Under the pieces are notes generated by a model that did not search any database, was not told the origin of the DNA, and saw nothing but the letters and a program-made list of their open reading frames with translations. A stretch of DNA of 64,000 nt. Source: Streptomycetaceae bacterium (lineage in GTDB: Bacteria > Actinomycetota > Actinomycetes > Nanopelagicales > Nanopelagicaceae). The stretch's first letter is position 1; each line of letters begins with the position of its first letter. The translations under genes and the position numbers were made by a program. Positions 30,447-40,995 of the stretch are shown piece after piece. The stretch lies in NCBI GenBank assembly GCA_027490815.1, contig JAIXXJ010000019.1:62001-126000 (forward strand). The letters are read 5' to 3'.

Positions 30447-31072
30447 GTCAGCACGGTCAAGACCGCGACAACGTCATTAATGCCTTAGGTGGAAAAAAAG
30501 GTTTAATTGATTCTGGCTTACCGGCAGTTGTTTTTTTAATTGTCTTTAATTTCAATCAAAATCTGCAAACGGCCATTTGGGCTTCGCTAGGTCTAGCAAT
30601 TTTTTTAGCAATTTGGCGATTGGCACGAAGAGACACAATTCAGCACTCTATTTCAGGAGTTGTAGGTGTTTTGATCTGTGCCTATTTTGCTAATCGAAGT
30701 GGAAATGCATCTGATTTTTACATTCCAAAGTTACTTACAAATTTGGGCTACGGAACTGTTTATCTCATCGCAAACTTAGTTGGATGGCCCATTTTGGGTC
30801 TAGTTCTTGGGCCATTACTAGGCGAGAACTTCACATGGCGCACTAATCCAAGGCGCAAGAAGATGTACATCAAGGCAAGTTGGTTGTGGGTAGCTTTGTT
30901 CTTCTCACGTATTGCAGTCCAGTACCCGATTTATAAGAGTGGAAATGTGAATTTATTGGGTACCGTAAACCTAGCTATGGGCTATCCGTTATTTTTTGCT
31001 GCTACATATGGTTCTTGGTTGATTATTAAATCTGAACCGCCGGTTGGTAAAGAAATGAAAGACTTACGTTAA
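30443..31072 (+). CDS. DUF3159 family membrane protein
   Basis: Polytopic actinobacterial family, ALGGKKGLIDSGLPAVVFLIVF; downstream of dut. Confidence 0.85.
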   Translation: MSQHGQDRDNVINALGGKKGLIDSGLPAVVFLIVFNFNQNLQTAIWASLGLAIFLAIWRLARRDTIQHSISGVVGVLICAYFANRSGNASDFYIPKLLTNLGYGTVYLIANLVGWPILGLVLGPLLGENFTWRTNPRRKKMYIKASWLWVALFFSRIAVQYPIYKSGNVNLLGTVNLAMGYPLFFAATYGSWLIIKSEPPVGKEMKDLR

Positions 31073-31725
31073 GAAATAAAGCAAGCTTTAATGTGAATTT
31101 CAGCTTCGGCTGAGGCAACAAAAAGTAGTTCATCTCCTGCAATAAATACATCGTGAGCTCTTGCCGTAATTACTTGTCCATCGCGAACAATTGCAGCTAG
31201 GGCTGCATTATCTGGCAGTTCTATCTCTTCCACTGTTTTTCCAATACATGCTGAACCATCTGGCAGAGTCAGTTCTACAAGATTTGCCTGACCTTTTCTA
31301 AATGAGAATAGTCGAACAACATCTCCAACAGTTACTGCCTCTTCTACAAGTGCTGAGATAATTCTTGGGGTTGATACAGCAACATCCACACCCCATGATG
31401 TATCAAACAACCATTCATTTTTTGGGTGATTAATTCTTGCAACAACTCTAGGCACGCCATATTCTGTTTTTCCAAGTAAGGAAGTTACAAGATTTGCCTT
31501 GTCATCACCTGTTGCTGCGACTAAAACCTGACAGTTATCAAGGTGTGCCGCATCTAATGCCGTGATTTCGCAGGCATCGGCCATGAGCCATTCCGCGTCG
31601 GGAACACTTTCAATCTTTAGAGCCTTTGGATCTTTCTCAATCAGTAAAACTTGATGACCGTTATCCAAAAGTTCGCGAGCTATGGCTCTTCCCACGTTTC
31701 CCGCACCAGCAATGGCTATTCTCAT
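31069..31725 (-). CDS. TrkA-family potassium uptake protein
   Basis: MRIAIAGAGNVGRAIARELL RCK-N Rossmann and RCK-C domain. Confidence 0.92.
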   Translation of the reverse strand: MRIAIAGAGNVGRAIARELLDNGHQVLLIEKDPKALKIESVPDAEWLMADACEITALDAAHLDNCQVLVAATGDDKANLVTSLLGKTEYGVPRVVARINHPKNEWLFDTSWGVDVAVSTPRIISALVEEAVTVGDVVRLFSFRKGQANLVELTLPDGSACIGKTVEEIELPDNAALAAIVRDGQVITARAHDVFIAGDELLFVASAEAEIHIKACFIS

Positions 31726-32390
31726 GAGTGCTCTGCTTCCGGAGTCTGAGAGAGAATCTCAAGGGTGCGCTTTAGATCAGCATCAGTAACCATGACGTGC
31801 ACTAGATCGCCTTGCTGTAACACAGTGTGTGTGTTTGGAATTATCGCTTCTCCCAATCGAGTTATAAATGCAACGCGCGCCGGAGTTAACTCATCGATAA
31901 GCAAAATAGGGCGGCCATACCAATCACTATTGGGATTTACTTCATAGAGTTGAAGAGTTCCTGTTGCATCGCGCCATTCAGATCGTGATCCCTCGGGTGT
32001 TAATCGACGCAGAATTTGATCCGTTGTCCAAAGCACTGTTGCAACAGTTGGAATTCCAAGACGTTGGTAAATTTCAGCTCTGCCTGGATCATAAATTCGC
32101 GCTACAACATTTTGAACACCGTAGGTTTCACGAGCAACTCTGGCTGCCAAAATGTTGGAGTTGTCACCATTGCTTACTGCTGCAAATGCATCTGCCTCTT
32201 GAATTCCGGCTTCAATTAAATTGTCTCGATCAAATCCGACTCCGGTGACTGTACGACCTTTAAAATCTGGTCCCAGGCGTCGAAAGGCTTCACGCACTTG
32301 GTCAATTATTGCAACCGTGTGACCTGCCGCCTCTAATTCGGCGGCCAATGACGATCCAACTCGACCGCAACCCATGATGACTACGTGCAC
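31722..32390 (-). CDS. TrkA-family potassium uptake protein
   Basis: VHVVIMGCGRVGSSLAAELE; GTG 32390 preferred to track start 32399 (TAAGTT 7 nt upstream). Confidence 0.92.
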   Translation of the reverse strand: MHVVIMGCGRVGSSLAAELEAAGHTVAIIDQVREAFRRLGPDFKGRTVTGVGFDRDNLIEAGIQEADAFAAVSNGDNSNILAARVARETYGVQNVVARIYDPGRAEIYQRLGIPTVATVLWTTDQILRRLTPEGSRSEWRDATGTLQLYEVNPNSDWYGRPILLIDELTPARVAFITRLGEAIIPNTHTVLQQGDLVHVMVTDADLKRTLEILSQTPEAEHS

Positions 32391-32422
32391 AAGGTACAAC
32401 TTACACCCATAGGCTTGTATCT

Positions 32423-33637
32423 ATGGCATTAGAGCAGGGTCCAGCCCTAAAAATTGGAGACCGCATCCAGGTCACAATTGAAAAAGTTGCCCATGGAGGA
32501 CACTTCATTGCCCGCCACAACGGAGCAGTTATTTTTGTGCGCCACGCCATTCCTGGTGAAGTGTGCACGGTCGAACTTACAAGTATTGGGAAAAGTTTCA
32601 ATCGTGCAGATGTTGTTTCAGTTCAAACCCCATCTGATTTTCGCGTAATCACTCCATGCAAGTTTTCGCGCCCAGATGGATGTGGAGGATGCGATTTTCA
32701 GCACATCTCAGAGGAATATCAACGCACACTGAAATCACAAGTGATCACAGAACAGTTTGCTCGGATTGCAAAAATGGATATCGAAATCGATGTCGAAAAG
32801 GTTAGCGAAACGGCAAAATGGCGCACACGAGCTATTGCAACGACAGATAGCAAGGGAAAGCTAGGCTTCTATAAATCTCGATCCAACACTGTCATTCCCG
32901 TAACAGATTGTTTGATTTGTGTTGATGAGTTAGGTATTTCTGAACTGTCTCAAAAGGATTTGAAAGCTGACTATCGGGTTGAAGTCAGCTCCTCCAATAC
33001 AGGGGAGAGGACAATCGCATTAGCAAGTGCAGGGGCGAAAGAAAAGGCCCGAATAACTCAAGGTCCAGCTGTGCTACACGAAAAAGTATTGAATAAGGTT
33101 CTAGAAGTTAGTCAAGAATCATTTTGGCAGAGTCACAAAATGGCGCCGGAGATATTAACTAGAGCTGTCCTGGATTTTGGCAAATTCAGGCAAGGTGAAC
33201 ATGTTCTAGATCTATTTGGTGGTGTTGGATTATTTACTGCTGCGATTTTAGAAGTTATTGGAGATAGTGGACATGTCGATCTGATTGAAGGCAGTAAAAG
33301 TGCGACAGGTGATGCTTCAAGAAATTTCGCTTCCCATTCAAATGTAAAGGTGATAACTGGCGACGTCGCTAAACATTTGCCTCGAATTTCACGTGCCGAC
33401 GTAATTGTTTTGGATCCACCAAGAGAGGGTGCAGGAAAAGAAGTAGTTGCTCAAATAGCACGAATGCATCCTCGAGCAATAATTTATGTGGCCTGTGATC
33501 CAGCTGCTCTTGCACGAGATTCGGCATATCTTGCAGATCACAGTTTTTCATTGATAAATATCCGTGCTTTTGATCTCTTTCCAATGACACATCACATCGA
33601 ATGTGTTGCTCTCTACGCTCAGACTGATGTATCTTGA
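32423..33637 (+). CDS. TRAM-domain class I SAM-dependent RNA methyltransferase (TrmA/RlmD-like)
   Basis: TRAM N-terminus, CGGCDFQHIS Fe-S cysteines, LDLFGGVGLFTA, LDPPREGAG. Confidence 0.92.
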   Translation: MALEQGPALKIGDRIQVTIEKVAHGGHFIARHNGAVIFVRHAIPGEVCTVELTSIGKSFNRADVVSVQTPSDFRVITPCKFSRPDGCGGCDFQHISEEYQRTLKSQVITEQFARIAKMDIEIDVEKVSETAKWRTRAIATTDSKGKLGFYKSRSNTVIPVTDCLICVDELGISELSQKDLKADYRVEVSSSNTGERTIALASAGAKEKARITQGPAVLHEKVLNKVLEVSQESFWQSHKMAPEILTRAVLDFGKFRQGEHVLDLFGGVGLFTAAILEVIGDSGHVDLIEGSKSATGDASRNFASHSNVKVITGDVAKHLPRISRADVIVLDPPREGAGKEVVAQIARMHPRAIIYVACDPAALARDSAYLADHSFSLINIRAFDLFPMTHHIECVALYAQTDVS

Positions 33638-33671
33638 GCGCTTGAAGCCATAGAAAACAAGGGGTGCACGA

Positions 33672-36314
33672 GTGAGTAAAAACTCTTTTAACGCAAAGAA
33701 GAACTTAGAAGTTGCGGGTAAGAGTTTTGAGATTTTTGATATCTCAGCCATCGAAGGCGCGGCAAACCTGCCTTTTAGTTTGAAGGTTTTACTCGAAAAC
33801 CTTCTGCGCACTGAAGATGGCGCAAACATCACTCAGGAACACATTAAAGCGTTAGCAAATTGGGACCCATCAGTTGAGCCTGATACTGAGATTCAATTTA
33901 CTCCTGCAAGAGTTGTGATGCAGGATTTCACGGGCGTTCCTTGCGTGGTGGACCTTGCGACAATGCGTGAGGCTATCGTTGAGTTGGGTGGCGATCCTGC
34001 AAAAGTAAATCCACTGGCCCCTGCAGAGCTCGTTATTGATCACTCGGTTATTGCCGATAAATTCGGGACCAAAGATTCTTTTGAGCAAAATACAGATATC
34101 GAATATGAGCGAAACCAAGAGCGCTATAGATTTTTGCGTTGGGGGCAGAGCGCATTTGATGAGTTCAAAGTCGTACCTCCCGGAACAGGTATCGTCCACC
34201 AAGTAAACATTGAGTATCTAGCTAGAGTAGTAATGATTCGAACCGTTGATGGAGTTGTCAGAGCCTATCCAGATACAGTTGTTGGAACAGATTCACATAC
34301 AACCATGGTCAACGGACTTGGCGTTCTAGGGTGGGGAGTAGGCGGCATTGAGGCCGAAGCCGCACTTTTGGGTCAGCCAGTTTCGATGCTCATTCCAAGT
34401 GTTGTTGGATTTAAATTAACGGGTCAGCTTCCTTTAGGAACTACAGCAACAGACATGGCCTTAACAATTACAGAGATTTTGCGCAAAGTCGGTGTTGTTG
34501 GCAAGTTTGTCGAGTTCTTTGGCTCCGGTGTTGCCTCTGTTCCGATGGCTAACCGTACGACAATCGGAAATATGAGTCCTGAATACGGATCAACATGTGC
34601 GATATTTCCAATAGATGAAGAAACTCTTCGGTATCTTCGTTTAACTGGACGTAGCGACGAGCAGATTGCACTTGTTCAAGAGTATGCAAAAAAGCAGGGA
34701 ATGTGGCATGACCCATCCGTTGAACCGCGCTTCTCGCAAGTAGTAGAACTAGATCTTTCAACTGTTGTTCCATCAATTTCTGGACCAAAAAGACCACAGG
34801 ATCGAATTGCACTGAGTGATTCAAAAATGGCCTTTGAAAAGGTATTACCAACATATTTGAGCGAGAAAACAAACAAGGGTGAAGTTAAAGCAGGCGCAAC
34901 ACGTGTTAAAAATGGAGATGTTGTAATTGCATCAATTACATCTTGTACAAATACATCAAATCCTTCAGTCATGATCGGTGCAGCATTACTTGCTAAGAAG
35001 GCCGTTGAAAAAGGATTAAAATCCAAGCCTTGGGTAAAAACAACTCTTGCCCCAGGATCTAAAGTTGTTACAGATTATTACGATCGCGCAGATTTGACTA
35101 AATACATGCAGGCACTTGGCTTCCACTTAGTCGGATACGGCTGCGTCACTTGTATTGGAAACTCTGGCCCATTGCCAATCGAAGTTGGAAAGGCCATCCA
35201 CGAAGGTGATTTAGCTGTGACTGCTGTGCTCTCAGGTAACCGAAACTTTGAAGGTCGCATTAGCCCTGAGGTAAAGATGAATTATTTGGCATCACCACCA
35301 CTAGTTGTTGCCTACGCGATCGCAGGCACCATGGACCATGACTTTGAAAATGACTCACTAGGCAAAGACACTGATGGAAAAGATGTGTATCTCAAGGACA
35401 TTTGGCCTTCTCCTCAAGAGATTCAGAGTGTGATCGATTCATCAATCTCTTCTGAAATGTTTAAGAAAGATTACGCAACCGTTTTTGAAGGCGATCACCG
35501 ATGGAAATCCCTTGCTACACCAACTGGAAAGATATTTGAGTGGGATGCAAAGTCAACTTATGTTCGCAGGCCACCATATTTTGATGGAATGCCTAAGCAG
35601 CCAACCCCAGTTACAGATATCTCTGGTGCAAGAGTTCTTGCAATTTTGGGAGATTCAGTAACGACTGACCACATTTCACCTGCTGGAAACATCAAAGCTG
35701 ATTCACCTGCAGGAATTTATCTTGCAGAACATGGCATTGATCGCGCCGACTTTAACTCTTATGGATCACGACGCGGAAACCATGAAATTATGATCCGAGG
35801 AACTTTCGCAAACATTCGTTTAAAGAATCTCTTGCTAGATGGTGTAGAAGGTGGATTTACTCGCAACTTCCTCAGCGGTGGAGAACAAACGACCATTTTC
35901 GATGCATCTATGGCCTATCAAAACGCTGGAGTTCCTTTGGTGATTCTTGCTGGTAAAGAGTATGGATCTGGTTCATCACGCGACTGGGCTGCAAAGGGAA
36001 CCGCGCTACTTGGCGTGCGAGTTGTGATTGCAGAAAGCTTTGAAAGAATTCATCGATCCAACCTCATTGGAATGGGAGTTCTGCCCTTAGAGTTTAAAAA
36101 AGGAGACTCTGCCGCCTCTTTAGGATTAACTGGATCTGAAGTTTTCTCTATCTCAGGAATAACGGCTCTGAATACTGGAGGAGTTCCTAAAGAGCTCACC
36201 GTAACGGCAGGAGATAAGACTTTTTCTGCAAAAGTTAGAATTGATACACCGGGAGAGGCGGATTACTACCGCCATGGTGGAATTATGCAGTTCGTTTTGC
36301 GTTCACTTTTATAA
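33672..36314 (+). CDS. acnA: Aconitate hydratase
   Basis: 880 aa; [65 protein letters not shown]. Confidence 0.98.
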   Translation: MSKNSFNAKKNLEVAGKSFEIFDISAIEGAANLPFSLKVLLENLLRTEDGANITQEHIKALANWDPSVEPDTEIQFTPARVVMQDFTGVPCVVDLATMREAIVELGGDPAKVNPLAPAELVIDHSVIADKFGTKDSFEQNTDIEYERNQERYRFLRWGQSAFDEFKVVPPGTGIVHQVNIEYLARVVMIRTVDGVVRAYPDTVVGTDSHTTMVNGLGVLGWGVGGIEAEAALLGQPVSMLIPSVVGFKLTGQLPLGTTATDMALTITEILRKVGVVGKFVEFFGSGVASVPMANRTTIGNMSPEYGSTCAIFPIDEETLRYLRLTGRSDEQIALVQEYAKKQGMWHDPSVEPRFSQVVELDLSTVVPSISGPKRPQDRIALSDSKMAFEKVLPTYLSEKTNKGEVKAGATRVKNGDVVIASITSCTNTSNPSVMIGAALLAKKAVEKGLKSKPWVKTTLAPGSKVVTDYYDRADLTKYMQALGFHLVGYGCVTCIGNSGPLPIEVGKAIHEGDLAVTAVLSGNRNFEGRISPEVKMNYLASPPLVVAYAIAGTMDHDFENDSLGKDTDGKDVYLKDIWPSPQEIQSVIDSSISSEMFKKDYATVFEGDHRWKSLATPTGKIFEWDAKSTYVRRPPYFDGMPKQPTPVTDISGARVLAILGDSVTTDHISPAGNIKADSPAGIYLAEHGIDRADFNSYGSRRGNHEIMIRGTFANIRLKNLLLDGVEGGFTRNFLSGGEQTTIFDASMAYQNAGVPLVILAGKEYGSGSSRDWAAKGTALLGVRVVIAESFERIHRSNLIGMGVLPLEFKKGDSAASLGLTGSEVFSISGITALNTGGVPKELTVTAGDKTFSAKVRIDTPGEADYYRHGGIMQFVLRSLL

Positions 36315-36316
36315 AA

Positions 36317-37552
36317 CTAACTCGATTTTTTGCGCGAGTTAAAAGGAATAGCACTTAGCACCATTCCTGCTACAAGTCCCCAAAAGGGAGAGCCAAGGCC
36401 CAATGGCTCAATGCCACTGATAGTAATCAGTAAAGTCACCATAGCTACTTCGCGACCAGCAACTCCTGCAACAGACTCATGAAGCGAGTTTGCTAATGCT
36501 GGAAGCAAAGCCAGACCAGCAATCGTTGCAATCACAGATGGTGGGAGCATTCTAAATAAATCAATTATTGGAATGGTAAACACTGCAGCTATTACGTAAA
36601 AAATTCCACACAAAACACCAGCTGTATACCTTGTAGTTTTATCAGGGTCGGCATGTTCGCCAACTGCAATATTTGCGGTGATCGTTGAAGTATTTACTCC
36701 AGTGTTTCCAAACGGTGCTGTAAGGAGTGAGATTAATCCACCGGTCAAAATGGAGTATTTAACTGGTGGTTGGTATTTGGCAGTTCTTAAAACCGCAAAA
36801 CCAGGGGCATACTGTGTGGCAAGTGTTGCCAAGACCATAGGAAGGGCGAGGTTGATTGCACTTGCCCACGTGAAATCAGGTTCAATAAATTCAGGGTGTA
36901 CCCAGAACAGTTCGGCGCCGTTAAATTCAAGTTTACCTAGTGCAATTGTCAGAGCTATTCCCACCAAAAAAACAGGAACTACAGGAGTCCGTACTTGCAA
37001 TCTGCGTGCAAAGAAAAATACAAGGACCATAATGGCGACTAACCATGGTTCTGCAGTAAATGAAGTAAAGATCTGTACTCCAAACTGGAATAAGACTCCT
37101 GCCAGCATGGCCATGATTACTTCATGGGGAATAAATTTCATTATCGTGTGCATGGCACCAGTGGCCCCAATAACAATGAATGTGATGGCTACAATTATGT
37201 AAGAGGCAACAGCTTCATTGATTGAGTGTGTCTGCAGGCTTGTTACTAATAGAACCATTGATGCAGTAGAAGGTGATCCGATCATTGGCATACGAAAACG
37301 CAAACTTAGAAATAGCCCAAAAAGTCCGGAGGTAAACCAAGTTATGAAGATCCAATTTGATGTCTGTGCATCTGTGAATGAGCCATTTTTTGCGGCTGTT
37401 AGTTGAATGACTATTGGTCCAGTTACTGCCACCAAAACAACCAGGAAACCCGAGATAAGGGTGCCAAGAGATGAATCTCTAGGAAAGCTCTTTAAGTTAC
37501 TAAGGACAGCACTTAAACCGCTTTTTGTTGTGCCTTCATAAAATTCAGTCAT
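36317..37552 (-). CDS. BenE-family benzoate/H+ symporter-like transporter
   Basis: Polytopic; LTAPFGNTGVNTSTITANIAVGEHADPDKTTRYTAGVLCGIFY typical of BenE. Confidence 0.8.
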   Translation of the reverse strand: MTEFYEGTTKSGLSAVLSNLKSFPRDSSLGTLISGFLVVLVAVTGPIVIQLTAAKNGSFTDAQTSNWIFITWFTSGLFGLFLSLRFRMPMIGSPSTASMVLLVTSLQTHSINEAVASYIIVAITFIVIGATGAMHTIMKFIPHEVIMAMLAGVLFQFGVQIFTSFTAEPWLVAIMVLVFFFARRLQVRTPVVPVFLVGIALTIALGKLEFNGAELFWVHPEFIEPDFTWASAINLALPMVLATLATQYAPGFAVLRTAKYQPPVKYSILTGGLISLLTAPFGNTGVNTSTITANIAVGEHADPDKTTRYTAGVLCGIFYVIAAVFTIPIIDLFRMLPPSVIATIAGLALLPALANSLHESVAGVAGREVAMVTLLITISGIEPLGLGSPFWGLVAGMVLSAIPFNSRKKSS

Positions 37553-37597
37553 GTTGATCTATTGTAGACCTGAACACGGTTGAACTTTATCGACTGG

Positions 37598-39715
37598 TTA
37601 CTTGCTATCAGGTAGTGATGCAACACCTTTTTCGTGGAATCGCTTTCCTGAAACGGCTTCACTGATTCCTTCTCGATCAAGGTAAGGCAGAATTCCACCT
37701 AGATGCATAGGCCAACCAGCACCCATGAGCATGCACAAATCAATTTCAGCAGGAGTTGATACAACGCCCTCATCCAGCATGGATCTAGCTTCTTCAGCTA
37801 GTGCCTTCAGCGCGCGATTACGTACTTGTTCGGCCGTTGACGGTGAGCTTCCTTTTTCAATAAGTGCCACCGCTGCAGGATTTGGTGCATAAGTTCCATC
37901 TTCATTTTTTATGTAGAAGTTTCGAACACCATCTTTGACCATGCGCTGCATAGTTGGTGAAATTCGATATCGAGGTCCAAGATTTTTATGCAAAGTTTCT
38001 GAGACATGAAGTGCAACCCCTGGACCAACAAGGTCTAAAAGCTGGAATGGAGACATTGGGAAACCAATCTCCATCATGGCAGCATCTGCAACTGCAGGCG
38101 GTGTTCCTTCATCGACAGCGTCTGTAACTTCACCCATAAAACGAGTCAAGAGTCGGTTAACAACAAAACCTGGAGCATCTTTACAGATGATCATGGTTTT
38201 CTTTAGTTCTTTACCCACTGCAATTGCTGTGGCCGTTGTCGCATCATCTGTAGTCGATGTGCGAGCAACTTCTAGCAATGGCATGACAGCAACAGGGTTA
38301 AAGAAGTGGAATCCGACGACTCTTTCTGGGTTCTTTAATCCTTGAGTCATTGCTTCAACAGATAGAGAAGAAGTATTTGTTGCAAGTACGCACTCGGGAG
38401 AGACGATAGTTTCTAACTTCTTAAATAATTCTTGCTTTAAAGAAAGTTCCTCGAAAATTGCCTCAATAATGAAATCACAGTTTGCAAAGGTTTTTTGGTC
38501 TGCAGAACCTGAGATCAAAAGAGCTAGACGAGCGGCAGATTCGGCGCTCATGCGCTTTTTCTCGACCAATTTTTGGAGTTCGTTCTTAACCCAGGCAACA
38601 CCTTTATCTGCTCGTTCTTGATCAATGTCAGTCATGACAACCGGACACTTGAGATTTCTCAACAAGAGCAACGCTAGCTGGGATGCCATTAAACCTGCAC
38701 CGACTACTCCAACTTTTGCGACTTTACGTGCAAGTGCAGGCTTAGGTGCACCCTCAACTTTCTTGCGCTTTTTCTGAATTAAGTTGAATGCATAAAGAGA
38801 TGAGCGGAGTGGATCAGACATGACAAGGTCAGCTAAAACTTTGTCTTCTGCATCAAAACCAGTTCCAAGATCGTTTTTTCTTGCAGCTGCGATGAGCTCT
38901 AGAGCTTTTGTAGGAGATGCAATCTCGGCGCCGCCATATTTTTTCAGGGCTGCCGCTTTTCCTGTGGCAAGAGCTGTCTCCCAGGCTGGATCATTACTGT
39001 AATCGGGACGATCGATTTTTGTACTTCCGTTAAGAACTCCAACTGCAAATGCAATTGAACGCTCCAAATAATCGGCGGGATCGAAAACTGCATCGACAAC
39101 ACCCAGCTTGAGTGCATCTTTAGATTTCAACATCGTGTTGTTATTGAGGGCGTTAAGCATGATTACTTGAACGGCGCGTTCTGGTCCAATGAGTTTTGGC
39201 AATATTGTGGCACCACCCCATCCTGGAACTAGGCCCAGAAAGACTTCAGGAAGTGCGATGAATGCAGTGGATGAAAGAGTTCGATAATGGCAGTGAAGGC
39301 CAACTTCAAGGCCACCACCTAGTGCGAGCCCATTAATGAATGCAAAGGTTGGAATTTTTGATTCACCTAACCTGCGGAAAACATCATGTCCAAGTTTTCC
39401 AATCGCCATTGCTTGCTTGTGATCATTCAAGAATGCAAGAGCAGAGAGATCAGCACCTGCTGCAAATATAAAGGGCTTACCAGTGACTGCAATTGCTTCT
39501 GGCTTTCTGGCAATTGCATCGGTGATAGCAGCATCTAGAGCACTTAGTGATTGAGGTCCGAAGGTATTTGGTCTGTTGTGATCCAAAGAGTTATCTAATG
39601 TGATCAGTGCTAAGGAGCCTTTTCCACCAAAAGCGGCTAAATCAATATCGCGAACAAGTGCGTGCGTAACAACTTCTTCTGGCGCTCCTGCTGGCAAAGT
39701 TATATTTGTGCTCAT
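37598..39715 (-). CDS. Fatty-acid oxidation complex alpha subunit: enoyl-CoA hydratase/3-hydroxyacyl-CoA dehydrogenase
   Basis: Crotonase N-terminus (AAGADLSALAF, GLALGGGLEVGLHCHYR) fused to VGVVGAGLMASQLA NAD-binding domain; internal ATG 39715. Confidence 0.94.
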   Translation of the reverse strand: MSTNITLPAGAPEEVVTHALVRDIDLAAFGGKGSLALITLDNSLDHNRPNTFGPQSLSALDAAITDAIARKPEAIAVTGKPFIFAAGADLSALAFLNDHKQAMAIGKLGHDVFRRLGESKIPTFAFINGLALGGGLEVGLHCHYRTLSSTAFIALPEVFLGLVPGWGGATILPKLIGPERAVQVIMLNALNNNTMLKSKDALKLGVVDAVFDPADYLERSIAFAVGVLNGSTKIDRPDYSNDPAWETALATGKAAALKKYGGAEIASPTKALELIAAARKNDLGTGFDAEDKVLADLVMSDPLRSSLYAFNLIQKKRKKVEGAPKPALARKVAKVGVVGAGLMASQLALLLLRNLKCPVVMTDIDQERADKGVAWVKNELQKLVEKKRMSAESAARLALLISGSADQKTFANCDFIIEAIFEELSLKQELFKKLETIVSPECVLATNTSSLSVEAMTQGLKNPERVVGFHFFNPVAVMPLLEVARTSTTDDATTATAIAVGKELKKTMIICKDAPGFVVNRLLTRFMGEVTDAVDEGTPPAVADAAMMEIGFPMSPFQLLDLVGPGVALHVSETLHKNLGPRYRISPTMQRMVKDGVRNFYIKNEDGTYAPNPAAVALIEKGSSPSTAEQVRNRALKALAEEARSMLDEGVVSTPAEIDLCMLMGAGWPMHLGGILPYLDREGISEAVSGKRFHEKGVASLPDSK

Positions 39716-39717
39716 AA

Positions 39718-40905
39718 TTATTTGGTTCCCTTGTAGTGTGGATTTTCCCAGATGACGGTGCCACCCATGCCTAAACCAATACACATTGTTGTTATGCCAT
39801 ATCGAACTTCTGGTTTTTCTTCGAAGGTGCGCGCAAGATTGAGCATCAATCGAACTCCTGAAGAGGCCAGTGGGTGACCAACAGCGATTGCGCCACCGTA
39901 TGGGTTTACGCGAGGATCATCATCGGCAATTCCGAAGTGATCTAAAAATGCAATTACTTGAACTGCAAAAGCTTCATTAACTTCAAATGCACCGATATCT
40001 TCAATTTTTAATCCAGCCTGCTTTAAAGCTTTAAGCGTTGCTGGTACGGGTCCGTATCCCATAATCTCTGGCTCAACACCTACGAATGCAAAAGTTACAA
40101 GTTTTGCTTTAATTGTCAGGCCAAGCTCTAACGCTTTTTCTTCGCTAGCAAGCAGTGCTGCAGTTGCACCGTCGTTTAATCCTGATGAGTTACCAGGTGT
40201 AACGCGTCCGGCTGGTCGAAACGGAGTTTTTAGTCCAGCCAAGCCTTCCATCGTTGTTTGAGGGCGAGGTGGCTCATCTACTGTTGCAACGCCCCAGCCA
40301 AGTTCTGCATTTCTAGCAGCCGTTGGAATTAAATCTCTTTGGATCTTTCCCTCACTGTAGGCCTTTGCAGTTTTGATCTGTGAGTTGAGTGCAAATTGAT
40401 CTGCGCGTACTTTTGTTAACTGAGGGAAACGATCATGCAAACGCTCTGCTGTGGCACCCATTGCAAGTGCATCTTGCTCAACAATTCTTTCAGCTAAATA
40501 TCGAGGATTTGGATCAAGACCTTCACCGATTGGGTGGTTACCCATATGTTCGACTCCACCAGCAATTGCTAGATCGTTCGTTCCCATTGCAATTGCACCT
40601 GCGATAGTTGTTACTGCTGTCATGGCACCAGCACACCATCTATCAATTGAATATCCAGGGACTGTGTTTGGAAGTCCAGAAAGTAGCGCGGTGCTTCGAC
40701 CAATGTTCATACCTTGATCACCGGTTTGAGTAGCTGCAGCAATTGCAACATCTTCAATTGTTGAACGATCAACTTTGGGATTGCGATCGAGCAAACCGCG
40801 AATAGCTCTCACCATTAAGTCGTCAGCTCTCGTTCCGGCATACATTCCGCCGGCCTTTCCAAATGGTGTACGAACAGCATCAACGAGGACAACGGTGCGA
40901 GTCAT
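39718..40905 (-). CDS. Acetyl-CoA C-acyltransferase (thiolase)
   Basis: RTPFGKAGG, SIDRWCAGAMTAV, NPYGGAIAVGHPLASSGVR, TMCIGLGMGG. Confidence 0.95.
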   Translation of the reverse strand: MTRTVVLVDAVRTPFGKAGGMYAGTRADDLMVRAIRGLLDRNPKVDRSTIEDVAIAAATQTGDQGMNIGRSTALLSGLPNTVPGYSIDRWCAGAMTAVTTIAGAIAMGTNDLAIAGGVEHMGNHPIGEGLDPNPRYLAERIVEQDALAMGATAERLHDRFPQLTKVRADQFALNSQIKTAKAYSEGKIQRDLIPTAARNAELGWGVATVDEPPRPQTTMEGLAGLKTPFRPAGRVTPGNSSGLNDGATAALLASEEKALELGLTIKAKLVTFAFVGVEPEIMGYGPVPATLKALKQAGLKIEDIGAFEVNEAFAVQVIAFLDHFGIADDDPRVNPYGGAIAVGHPLASSGVRLMLNLARTFEEKPEVRYGITTMCIGLGMGGTVIWENPHYKGTK

Positions 40906-40995
40906 GAAACTTCCCTTGTTAGCGGTATAGGGAAGATGTTACTCGTGAGTAAGGTCTCTGGACAATGCCAAATCAACGAGGTTGGGTGGAGTAAA

